Position numbers and translations under genes: made by a program. A stretch of 12,577 nucleotides of DNA, from NCBI RefSeq assembly GCF_946222045.1, contig NZ_CAMILN010000045.1, forward strand, positions 1 through 12,577, in the 5' to 3' direction. Below are positions 1 to 6,510 of this stretch, in pieces. Numbering within the stretch: position 1 is the first letter of the stretch; each line of letters begins with the position of its first letter. Below the pieces are notes generated by a model that saw only the letters and a list, made by a program, of their open reading frames with translations, did not search any database and was not told the origin of the DNA. The stretch comes from an uncultured Peptoniphilus sp. GTDB taxonomy: Bacteria > Bacillota > Clostridia > Tissierellales > Peptoniphilaceae.

Positions 1-17
1 ATAAATGAAATAAATTT

Positions 18-797
18 TTAATAGGTGAATCTTCTAAGTTCGTCCACTATCTTCTTGCTTCCAGAAATTATTCCGCCCCTTCTTTCAGAAGAGACTTCTT
101 CTCCATACATGTTGATTACTTGTCCGCCAGCTTCTCTTACTATTAAAGTTCCTGCTGCATAATCCCAAAGGTTTAAGTCATCTTCAATAAAGGCATCATA
201 CCTTCCGCAAGCGGAGTAACACATCTCAAGAGCTGCAGACCCGATTCGCCTTATTCCATTCGTGTTCTCATAAATAAATCTCATCATCTCAAAAGTTTCG
301 TCAACTCTTCCCAGTCTTCCTCCACCAGTTCCTGTACCAATTAGGGAATTGGCAAATTCTTTGTTAGTTGAAACTCTTATTTCCTTGTCATTTAATTTTG
401 CACCTTGGCCTTTTATTGCTGAGAAAAATTCATCCCTATAAGGATCATAGACTGCTCCTATGACAAATTCAGATTTTTCCATAAGGGCGAGAGAAATAAC
501 TGAATGTTGAAAACCATGGACTAAGTTGCTTGTTCCATCAACAGGATCAAGGACCCAAGTGTAGTCTTTTATGTCTGCACTTGACTTGCCCTTCTCTTCT
601 GCCAATAGGTTTGAGCCTTCAATTAATTTCAAAAGTTCTTCTTCTAAAACTTCTTGAACCTTAAAATCAACTTCTGTAACAAAATCATTTCTCCCCTTCA
701 TTTCAAAATTATTTTGAGGGTCTAGTTCAAAGAAAATTTTGGAGGCTTCCTTCATTAACTTTTCTATTCCACTTAAAATTTCATGATAGTTTATCAT
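18..797 (-). CDS. Inositol monophosphatase family protein (Mg-dependent sugar/inositol phosphatase)
   Basis: A cytoplasmic phosphatase of the FIG superfamily, 259 aa, close to the usual length. Members hydrolyse inositol phosphates, and often PAP, fructose-1,6-bisphosphate or similar substrates, using Mg2+; the substrate here cannot be read from sequence. Visible metal-site motifs are VTEVD (residues 40-44), AEEKG (66-70), LDPVDGTSN (83-91, ligands D84 and D87) and WDYAAG (211-216, D212). Start: an in-frame GTG lies five codons upstream at 812-810. However, GGAGGAAGA (complement of 798-806) sits directly before the ATG at 797 and inside that longer reading, so the ATG is chosen. It follows the M16 peptidase gene by 11 bp and is probably co-transcribed and translationally linked with it. 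Nothing in the pairing fixes a pathway. Confidence 0.9.
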   Translation of the reverse strand: MINYHEILSGIEKLMKEASKIFFELDPQNNFEMKGRNDFVTEVDFKVQEVLEEELLKLIEGSNLLAEEKGKSSADIKDYTWVLDPVDGTSNLVHGFQHSVISLALMEKSEFVIGAVYDPYRDEFFSAIKGQGAKLNDKEIRVSTNKEFANSLIGTGTGGGRLGRVDETFEMMRFIYENTNGIRRIGSAALEMCYSACGRYDAFIEDDLNLWDYAAGTLIVREAGGQVINMYGEEVSSERRGGIISGSKKIVDELRRFTY

Positions 798-808
798 TCT
801 TCCTCCAC

Positions 809-3700
809 TCACTTAATTGATTTTATTTCCTTAAATAAATTTTCTCCATCTCTAATAATATTTTCACTACCAAAGGCAGCAAGATAATTTTTCTTCATTG
901 CTTCATCAAAGATTTTTCCATAGGAATTTAATCTCTCTAAGTTTGTTTCTAAGGCTTCCTTCTTAGATTTTTCTAAATCTTCAACCTTAAGTCCAGTGAT
1001 AAATCTTGAAAGGTTGATGTCTCCCACTTGTTCTGGGGAAAGTAATGGGTCAAAGGAATTCATTGATCCAATTATAAAGTTCTTAAGGTCCTCCTCTGAC
1101 ATTTTTACATTTTCTACGAAGCTTCCAATTGAATCATAAACCCTAACAGTATTTTTTAAATTTGGGTCTCTGTATGAATAAGTGGCCATGTCGCCAGACC
1201 TTCCTATAGTGATTCCTCCACCATAGGCTCCGCCCTTGGCCCTAATTTCATTGTGAAGGTAGGATGAGTTTAAAATATTTGCAAGAACTGTTAGGTCTCC
1301 CCTGTATTTTAGACCCAAGTCTTCAAGGTTGTAACCCTTTGATACATAAACAACATTTGAAGTTGTGTAAAGTCCTTCATTTTTATTATTTCTTTCGAAT
1401 TCATAATCTGCTGGCTTAATATTTTTAACTTCTAAGGACTTAATATATTTTTCAAGCTCAGGCTTAATATTATTTAAGTCTTCTAGGTTTCCTGCAGTTG
1501 AAATAATTAAATTATCTCTAACAAAGAGTTTGTCATAGATTTCTTCTGACTCTTTTTCAAAATCTTCCCACTTTTCTTCAAAGTTTTCTACTAAATCTCT
1601 CATGAAGTCGTAATAGTTTAGTCCTCCAATGTGAGATTGGATGTCAGCAACTCTTGAGTAGTAGGATTTTAAAATTGAAATTATGAATTGGTGGCCATTT
1701 TGTAACATTGTTGATTCTATTCTTGATTTTAAAATGTTTAAAAGTTCCTTAATTCTCTTTTTAGAATCAAGAAGTGAATTATTCATAATTTCATCTATAA
1801 TTTCAAGACCTCTTCCCAGCTTATCTGCTGTAGACTTCATCTTGATATTCATCCTAAGGACATATTTTTCCTTGTCTTTAGCATCAACATATAAAGATGG
1901 ATTAAAGGAAATTCCTCCAGTAGCCTTGTAGATTTCGTTATTTAATTCTTCATAAGTGTAATTTTTTGTGTCAATTAGTCCAATTAGTGAAAGTAAAAGG
2001 GACATTGTCTCCATTTCCTCTTTTTCAATAAAGGAAATGTCGTGAGAAAGTGTAGTATAGACAATTCCATTTGTCTCTTGGTGGGTTTTTAAATAAACTA
2101 CATCTCCAAGCTTATCTTCTTCCACTGGGTATTCAGTGACCTTTTCGTCAATGTCAGATAATTCTAGAGAAGGAATTGTGTCCTTGTTTTCTTGTGAGTC
2201 TTCTTGGTTTTGATAAGCTTCAAGATCTCTTGATTTTTTTACAATTTCTTGTATTTCTTCATCAGACATTTTTGCCTTAAGCTCTTGAAGTTCTTTCTTT
2301 AATTCTTCCTCTTCCCTGTGGTTTTTATTTAGTTCCGGTCTTGCTACTAAATTAACAGAATATTCATTTTCCAATAATTTTTTCTTGATATAATTTTCTA
2401 CAAAACCATCATTTAATTTTTCCTTAACTTCACTTAAAACGTCGTTGTAATAAAGGGCATCAAGTGGTGATTGGTCGTATAACCAAGAATTAAGAGCTCT
2501 TATATAATATATAATTGCTTTTTGAGTTCCCCCACCTTCTCTAAAGATAAATTCAAATTTATTTAAAGTTGCTTCAAGTAAGTCCTTATCAATTCCTTCT
2601 TCAACTAATTTTTCTAGACTTTCTCTCAATATTTTTAGGAATTCATCCTTCTTGTCGGCCTCAGTATTTTTTAAGACAATAGATAAGTCTAGAGGAAGTG
2701 ATGATGAAGTTTCAGCATAGACATCTTCAGCAAGCCCTGCATCTAAGATTGCCTTCTTAAGTGGTCCTCCTTGGGCATCAATTAAAAGTTCTGCCAAGAA
2801 GTCACGCATAAATACATTCATCTTTGAGTCAGCATAACCAAGAGTCCAACCCTTGGATAAATAATCTATCTTGTCCTTCATTTCTTCCTTTGATGCAGAA
2901 AAAGTTATCTCCACATCCTTAGTTTTCTTTATTTCATCATTTAAGATAAATTTAGAATTAATATCAGCCTTGTCAAAGTCTTGTAAATAATTTTTGTCGA
3001 TAAAGTCCAAGGCTTCTTCCATATTTTGATTTCCGTAAAGGTAAATGTAGGAGTTTGATGGGTGGTAGTACTTTTTGTGGTAATCCTTAAACTCCTCATA
3101 ACTTAGACTTGGAATGAGTTTTGGATCTCCACCAGAGTCAACTCCATAGGATGAGTCCTCGTGAAGGGCAAAGACCATGGCATCTGACACAAGGTTTTCT
3201 GATGCAGAATAAACTCCCTTCATCTCGTTATAAACAACTCCATTGTATTTTAAGTCGTCTTCCTTGTCCTTTAGTTCATAGTGCCAGCCTTCTTGAAGAA
3301 ATATTTTTTCTTCTTCATAAATTGCTGGGTGAAAAACTGCATCAAGGTAAACATCCATTAAATTGTAAAAATCTTTTTCATTTCTTGATGAAACTGGATA
3401 AATTGTCTTATCTGGAAAAGTCATGGCATTTAAAAAAGTTTGTAGCGATGACTTAATTAAATCCATAAAAGGTTCTTTTGTTTTAAACTTTCGAGAACCA
3501 GAAAGAACACAGTGCTCAACAATGTGGCAAACACCATTTCCCCTTTCAGGTGGCGTTCTAAAGCCAATTCCAAAAGCCTTATTGTCGTCATTGTTTTCAA
3601 GAGTTAAGACTCTTGCTCCTGTCTTTATATGAGTATAGACCTTGCAGTTAGATGCAACCTCGTCTATATATTTTTCTTCGATTAATTTATAATTATTCAA
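809..3700 (-). CDS. PreP-like M16C zinc metallopeptidase (insulinase family)
   Basis: A large peptide-degrading zinc protease of about 963 aa, the full two-lobed length of family M16C (presequence protease type). Known members enclose short unfolded peptides in a chamber and degrade them. The inverted zinc motif HIVEH is at residues 59-63 and the third ligand is E159 in VYNEMKG. The spacing from the HxxEH glutamate to E159 is 97 residues, the same as E80 to E177 in plant PreP. In the C-terminal lobe, R820 and Y826 (RAKGGAY) match the spacing of PreP's substrate-binding Arg/Tyr pair, so the enzyme looks intact. A charged, probably coiled linker lies near residues 460-525. No signal peptide is seen, so it is likely cytoplasmic. 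Start: TTG at 3700 has GGAGGG six bases upstream. The in-frame ATG at 3721 overlaps the -10 box and should not be in the mRNA. Confidence 0.9.
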   Translation of the reverse strand: MNNYKLIEEKYIDEVASNCKVYTHIKTGARVLTLENNDDNKAFGIGFRTPPERGNGVCHIVEHCVLSGSRKFKTKEPFMDLIKSSLQTFLNAMTFPDKTIYPVSSRNEKDFYNLMDVYLDAVFHPAIYEEEKIFLQEGWHYELKDKEDDLKYNGVVYNEMKGVYSASENLVSDAMVFALHEDSSYGVDSGGDPKLIPSLSYEEFKDYHKKYYHPSNSYIYLYGNQNMEEALDFIDKNYLQDFDKADINSKFILNDEIKKTKDVEITFSASKEEMKDKIDYLSKGWTLGYADSKMNVFMRDFLAELLIDAQGGPLKKAILDAGLAEDVYAETSSSLPLDLSIVLKNTEADKKDEFLKILRESLEKLVEEGIDKDLLEATLNKFEFIFREGGGTQKAIIYYIRALNSWLYDQSPLDALYYNDVLSEVKEKLNDGFVENYIKKKLLENEYSVNLVARPELNKNHREEEELKKELQELKAKMSDEEIQEIVKKSRDLEAYQNQEDSQENKDTIPSLELSDIDEKVTEYPVEEDKLGDVVYLKTHQETNGIVYTTLSHDISFIEKEEMETMSLLLSLIGLIDTKNYTYEELNNEIYKATGGISFNPSLYVDAKDKEKYVLRMNIKMKSTADKLGRGLEIIDEIMNNSLLDSKKRIKELLNILKSRIESTMLQNGHQFIISILKSYYSRVADIQSHIGGLNYYDFMRDLVENFEEKWEDFEKESEEIYDKLFVRDNLIISTAGNLEDLNNIKPELEKYIKSLEVKNIKPADYEFERNNKNEGLYTTSNVVYVSKGYNLEDLGLKYRGDLTVLANILNSSYLHNEIRAKGGAYGGGITIGRSGDMATYSYRDPNLKNTVRVYDSIGSFVENVKMSEEDLKNFIIGSMNSFDPLLSPEQVGDINLSRFITGLKVEDLEKSKKEALETNLERLNSYGKIFDEAMKKNYLAAFGSENIIRDGENLFKEIKSIK

Positions 3701-3706
3701 GTTAAT

Positions 3707-3712
3707 CCCTCC
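3707..3712 (-). promoter_or_regulatory. Ribosome binding site fixing a TTG start for the M16C peptidase
   Basis: The complement reads GGAGGG, followed by a six-base spacer (ATTAAC) and then TTG at 3700-3698. The upstream in-frame ATG at 3721-3719 has no purine-rich sequence before it and falls inside the -10 hexamer. The TTG is therefore the supported initiator. Confidence 0.75.
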
Positions 3713-3719
3713 AAAGTCC

Positions 3720-3748
3720 ATTATACTTGTTAAAAAACAATTTAACAA
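3720..3748 (-). promoter_or_regulatory. Sigma-A-type promoter for the M16C peptidase / phosphatase operon
   Basis: On the minus strand, TTGTTA (3748-3743) and a perfect TATAAT (3725-3720) are separated by exactly 17 bp. Transcription would begin around 3713-3714, giving a very short leader starting essentially at the GGAGGG ribosome binding site. The -35 is only 4/6 to consensus. It overlaps an inverted repeat that may be an operator. Confidence 0.65.
3727..3748. repeat. Perfect 8-bp inverted repeat within the divergent promoter region
   Basis: TTGTTAAA (3727-3734) and TTTAACAA (3741-3748) are exact reverse complements separated by six bases. The element covers the -35 and most of the spacer of the peptidase promoter, and the possible -35 of the opposite gene. 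Its position fits a binding site for a dimeric regulator controlling both directions. It is very AT-rich, so chance symmetry is possible, and no regulator gene is in the window. Confidence 0.45.
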
Positions 3749-3770
3749 ACTAGAATTAAGTGGCTATTTA
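3742..3770 (+). promoter_or_regulatory. Possible promoter for the MCRA-like gene
   Basis: TTAACA (3742-3747, 5/6 to the -35 consensus) is followed after 17 bp by TATTTA (3765-3770, only 3/6 to the -10 consensus). The gene's ribosome binding site GAGGTG is at 3788-3793, five bases before the ATG. The weak -10 makes this tentative, but no better candidate is visible in the short gap between the divergent genes. Confidence 0.3.
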
Positions 3771-3798
3771 TTGGGTAAAAGCTAATTGAGGTGAAATT

Positions 3799-5316
3799 AT
3801 GTCAAGAAAAAATGACATCAAAAAACTAGCTCTTGCAGCTGCCACAATTTCAGCAGCCATATTTGCTGCAAAAAAAGCTTCTGATGATGAAGTAAAAGTC
3901 CTAATGCCAAATCGTGACGAAGAGTCCCTTGCCTATCTCTTGGGCGATGGCTTTGGCAACTTGGCTCTTGCCTATGGACTTATTAACCACGCAAACTTAG
4001 ATCCAAAAAATATAAATATTTATACAAAAGTATTTAATGAATTTACAAATATAGAGGAAGATGAAAATACCTATGTGACTTTTGACAATAGGTTCTCTGA
4101 ATATAACTTTAAGAACACTCTCGAACTTTTAAAAAATATAATGACTGAAGAAGAAATTCTTGAAATATATGAAAAGATGGCAAAAAAAGAAAGCCCAAGG
4201 ATTTTGGACTTGTCTATGAATTCGTCTTATAAGATTGATGAAGTAGATGAAGCCAGCAAGAAGAAAATCTACAAGCTAATGCTTTCTCCCCTTGACTTAG
4301 AAACTCAGTCAAGTATTGAAAAGTATTTCTTGTTTTCAGACTTCTTGAAATCAAACTTTTACTACTACTTGGCAAATATTTACAATTTAAAGGTCACTTC
4401 TCCAGTTAAAGAGCTTAGAGAAGGTCTACTTGATTATATTGCTTCTAAGTCTTACTTTACTTTAGACAGCGAGCTTATTTACAATAAACTTCGTTCTTAC
4501 TTAGAGGAAAGAGGAGTCAACTTCTTCTATGGCTACAAGTTTCTTGAATTTTCGTCAGAAAAGACTCATGTTGATAAGCTTGTTTTTGAAAAAGATGAAC
4601 AGGTTGAGGAAGTCTATACTGACTTAAAGGACATTATCTCCATTGAATCGCCAACTTATTTGGACAACCTATCCCTTGGCAACATAAAAGAAGTTCCAGA
4701 AAATATTTTAAACACTTATTATTCTGGAGAAAAAATGTCAACTAGGGACATCTACAAGGAAATCGAGGGAAAGACTTCTGATTCGGGAATTTTATATGTA
4801 AACTTTGACTTTTCTGAATCTATCTTCTTGGAAAAAATCAAAAATAATCTAAGAGATAGTGACTTCTTTATTTTCAAGTCTAAGGCAGGAATTTCTGCTA
4901 AAGTCCTTGATAATAAAATTATCTTAAAGGTCCTAAACCCTCACAAGAATTCAATCTTTGTTGGCGATGTTTTTAAGGCGCTTAACGGTGAGGACTTTTT
5001 CTTTGAACTTATCAAACTTTTTGGACTTGAGGACCATTATGGCGAACTAAGGCTTAAGCTAAAATCTGTCTCCATATCCCTAATGGAAAATTACAAGAAA
5101 CTTTCGGGAGAAGTTTACAATAAGAAGGTAAATCAAATTTCAAATCTAATTTTCCTTTCATCAAAGAATTCTAGTTTTGGAGAGCTTTATTCAGTAGAAA
5201 AGTTAATGAAACTAGGAATAAAAAGTTCTCATGAGATCATGGGCATAGACCATCTAGAGGTTTTTGAAAATAATCTATCAAAAATGGAAATCTTAAAATT
5301 CCTTAATAACTTATAG
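3799..5316 (+). CDS. Degenerate oleate hydratase-like (MCRA family) protein, probably non-catalytic
   Basis: A 505-aa protein that I align from memory to the oleate hydratase/MCRA family, whose members (about 570-600 aa) use FAD to add water to unsaturated fatty acids. Family landmarks in order: a Rossmann-type GDGFGNLA (49-56), SNFYYYLANIYN (186-197, family SNFWxYWxTMFAF), ERGVNFFY (237-244), VGDVFKALNGEDFFFEL (388-404, family GD-KKPM-ECTGEEI) and LYSVEKLMKLGI (463-474, family EYSVRxAQ). The family's RGGREME block with the catalytic glutamate reads FDNRFSE (95-101), so that glutamate is replaced by Phe. The GG after strand 2 and the C-terminal MPR-GDRP segment are missing. The N-terminus has an Ala-rich hydrophobic stretch (about 10-25) that could anchor it. 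It may be a lipid-binding or scaffold relative. Homology is fairly sure; loss of activity is inferred. Confidence 0.72.
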   Translation: MSRKNDIKKLALAAATISAAIFAAKKASDDEVKVLMPNRDEESLAYLLGDGFGNLALAYGLINHANLDPKNINIYTKVFNEFTNIEEDENTYVTFDNRFSEYNFKNTLELLKNIMTEEEILEIYEKMAKKESPRILDLSMNSSYKIDEVDEASKKKIYKLMLSPLDLETQSSIEKYFLFSDFLKSNFYYYLANIYNLKVTSPVKELREGLLDYIASKSYFTLDSELIYNKLRSYLEERGVNFFYGYKFLEFSSEKTHVDKLVFEKDEQVEEVYTDLKDIISIESPTYLDNLSLGNIKEVPENILNTYYSGEKMSTRDIYKEIEGKTSDSGILYVNFDFSESIFLEKIKNNLRDSDFFIFKSKAGISAKVLDNKIILKVLNPHKNSIFVGDVFKALNGEDFFFELIKLFGLEDHYGELRLKLKSVSISLMENYKKLSGEVYNKKVNQISNLIFLSSKNSSFGELYSVEKLMKLGIKSSHEIMGIDHLEVFENNLSKMEILKFLNNL

Positions 5317-5353
5317 ATTTTATTATTAAACTATTAAAGAATTTAATGCATAC

Positions 5354-5400
5354 TTAAAAGAAATGCCCCATATAATATTTAAGGAATGCATTTCTTTTAA
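5354..5400. terminator. Long hairpin between convergent genes, probable bidirectional terminator
   Basis: TTAAAAGAAATGC (5354-5366) and GCATTTCTTTTAA (5388-5400) are perfect 13-bp complements around a 21-base loop. The stem is AT-rich, and its outer TTTT/AAAA ends supply a short U-run on either strand. It lies between the 3' ends of the MCRA-like gene (plus) and the small membrane protein gene (minus), as a shared terminator would. The loop is longer than in a classic intrinsic terminator, so efficiency is uncertain. Confidence 0.55.
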
Positions 5401-5427
5401 AATATACTCAATTTATCTCTTGAAAAA

Positions 5428-5595
5428 TTATTCTTGTCTTTTTCTATCTCTAATATAGATGTACGTAAAAACTCCTAAAACAAAAAAAATATGGAAATAA
5501 TCAATTTCTGGATTATTAGTAAACTTGCTATACAAAAACTCAAATAAGATATAAGAAACAGAGCATAATAAATATTTCCAAAAATCACCTTTCAT
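5428..5595 (-). CDS. Small two-helix membrane protein (55 aa), divergent from a secreted protein
   Basis: A short gene found by reading the minus strand: ATG at 5595-5593, TAA at 5430-5428. AAAGGAGG (complement of 5601-5608) lies five bases upstream, a near-ideal ribosome binding site and the main reason to believe it. The protein begins MKGDFWKYLL and has two hydrophobic segments (about residues 8-22 and 34-48). They are joined by a polar loop containing TNNPEID, and the protein ends with a basic tail, RDRKRQE. That suggests a helical hairpin with both ends in the cytoplasm. I do not recognise the family. It is divergently paired with the exported protein at 5648, so an immunity, export-helper or regulatory role is conceivable but unproven. 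Confidence 0.65.
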   Translation of the reverse strand: MKGDFWKYLLCSVSYILFEFLYSKFTNNPEIDYFHIFFVLGVFTYIYIRDRKRQE

Positions 5596-5600
5596 ATTTG

Positions 5601-5640
5601 CCTCCTTTATGATATTATTATATTACCATGATAAAGGAGG
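5601..5640. promoter_or_regulatory. Divergent control region with mirrored Shine-Dalgarno sites and overlapping -10 boxes
   Basis: CCTCCTTTAT (5601-5610) and ATAAAGGAGG (5631-5640) are perfect 10-bp complements 20 bases apart, extending to 13 bp with one mismatch. Each arm contains AAAGGAGG, serving the gene on its own side. Between them, minus-strand TATAAT (5622-5617) and plus-strand TATATT (5619-5624, 5/6) overlap by four bases, each placing a start site just before its own ribosome binding site. No good -35 is visible for either. A transcript crossing the whole region would fold so that the ribosome binding site is paired. Confidence 0.5.
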
Positions 5641-5647
5641 TTTTACA

Positions 5648-6352
5648 ATGAAAAAGTCAGTAAAAAGATTTGTAAGCATTTTGTTAACAATAGTTATAAT
5701 TTTTGGAGGAACAGGAAGAGTTTTTGCTAGTGTGAATAATTCTGCATCACTTGATTCAAAAAATTTAAAATTTATAGAATTAAGTGATGAAAAACTAGTA
5801 TACACCTATGAAGAAAATGGAAGAATTTATAAGAATATTGATTTTATTTCGAAAGATAATATGAAAGTAGAGACCATAAAGTACGAAATTATTGATAATA
5901 AGGATGTTTTTGTAGATAAAATATATTATGAGATAGACCAATCTAATCAAAGCATCAAAACCCACTCCGTTAGAAATAACTCATATTATGAAACAAAAAT
6001 AAAAGTTCAATATAATGATTCAACTTATGGAGATCAATACAACTGGAGATATAAAACAAGTTATACAGGAAATACCAAATTTCAAACATACTCTATAGGA
6101 GCAATAGCAGCTGCGCTTGCAACAACATTAACAGGAATAACAGGAATGCCTTGGATTGCGAGATTTTTAATTGTTGTAGCAGCTAGTATTTTTGATAAGA
6201 GTCTTACTGTAGTCTATTTTAAAGTTAATGAATATGTAGATGACAGCAACAGATTAAGACCAAAATATAAAGATATAGTAAAGATATATGAAGATAAGCA
6301 CTATAATTATTACATAGACACCGAAACTAGAATTTTTGATGCTGTTATGTAA
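5648..6352 (+). CDS. Secreted protein of unknown function with Gly/Ala-rich hydrophobic segment
   Basis: A 234-aa exported protein that I cannot assign to a named family. It has a signal peptide with basic n-region MKKSVKR, hydrophobic core 8-21, and a likely cut after VFA at residue 27. A Lys/Tyr/Asn-rich, probably beta-strand region follows (35-145, with YNWRYKTSYTGNTKF at 131-145). Next is a strongly hydrophobic, small-residue stretch at about 149-182 (SIGAIAAALATTL, then MPWIARFLIVVAASIF), and a Tyr/charged tail with RPKYKDIVKIY (204-214). The hydrophobic stretch could be one or two membrane-inserting helices, somewhat like bacteriocin or pore-forming segments; that is inference. Start: ATG 5648 has AAAGGAGG (5633-5640) seven bases upstream. 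A longer in-frame reading from 5609 is rejected because this site lies within it. It is divergent from the 55-aa membrane protein and followed by a hairpin. Confidence 0.75.
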   Translation: MKKSVKRFVSILLTIVIIFGGTGRVFASVNNSASLDSKNLKFIELSDEKLVYTYEENGRIYKNIDFISKDNMKVETIKYEIIDNKDVFVDKIYYEIDQSNQSIKTHSVRNNSYYETKIKVQYNDSTYGDQYNWRYKTSYTGNTKFQTYSIGAIAAALATTLTGITGMPWIARFLIVVAASIFDKSLTVVYFKVNEYVDDSNRLRPKYKDIVKIYEDKHYNYYIDTETRIFDAVM

Positions 6353-6376
6353 ATCCAAAAATAAGTTTTAATCTAA

Positions 6377-6407
6377 AACCCCTAATCCAGAATAAGGATT
6401 AGGGGTT
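6377..6407. terminator. Strong hairpin, probable bidirectional terminator
   Basis: AACCCCTAATCC (6377-6388) and GGATTAGGGGTT (6396-6407) form a perfect 12-bp stem with a 7-base loop. It is GC-rich for this window. It lies 24 bases after the secreted-protein stop and downstream of tsaD on the other strand. The U-run is weak on the plus strand (TTAATTCATATTTT) and short on the minus strand (GGGGTTTTAG). It is positioned to end both convergent units. The rest of 6353-6510 shows no convincing gene. Confidence 0.75.
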
Positions 6408-6510
6408 AATTCATATTTTAATACACGAAACAACAAATCAAAAAACTATTTATAATTTCTTTAAAATCTGTGAGTTCAAGTACACTTTTTTTATATTTTT
6501 CTATATCTAT

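Noticed and set aside
3121..3456. Plus-strand open frame of 111 codons opposite the peptidase gene.
   Set aside because: It lies wholly antisense to the conserved zinc-site part of the peptidase, with no ribosome binding site or family features.
5609..5647. Longer N-terminus for the secreted protein beginning at 5609.
   Set aside because: It would place the AAAGGAGG ribosome binding site inside the coding region and put extra residues before a textbook signal peptide starting at 5648.
6468..6486. GTGAGTTCAAGTACAC resembles a tRNA T-arm, suggesting an attachment site or tRNA remnant.
   Set aside because: Only three stem base pairs form, and no acceptor, D or anticodon arm is found on either side.
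6421..6510. The frame of tsaD stays open for about 30 codons after its stop codon.
   Set aside because: TsaD is already full length with all motifs. An open stretch of this size is easily reached by chance, and no stop-readthrough signal is seen.
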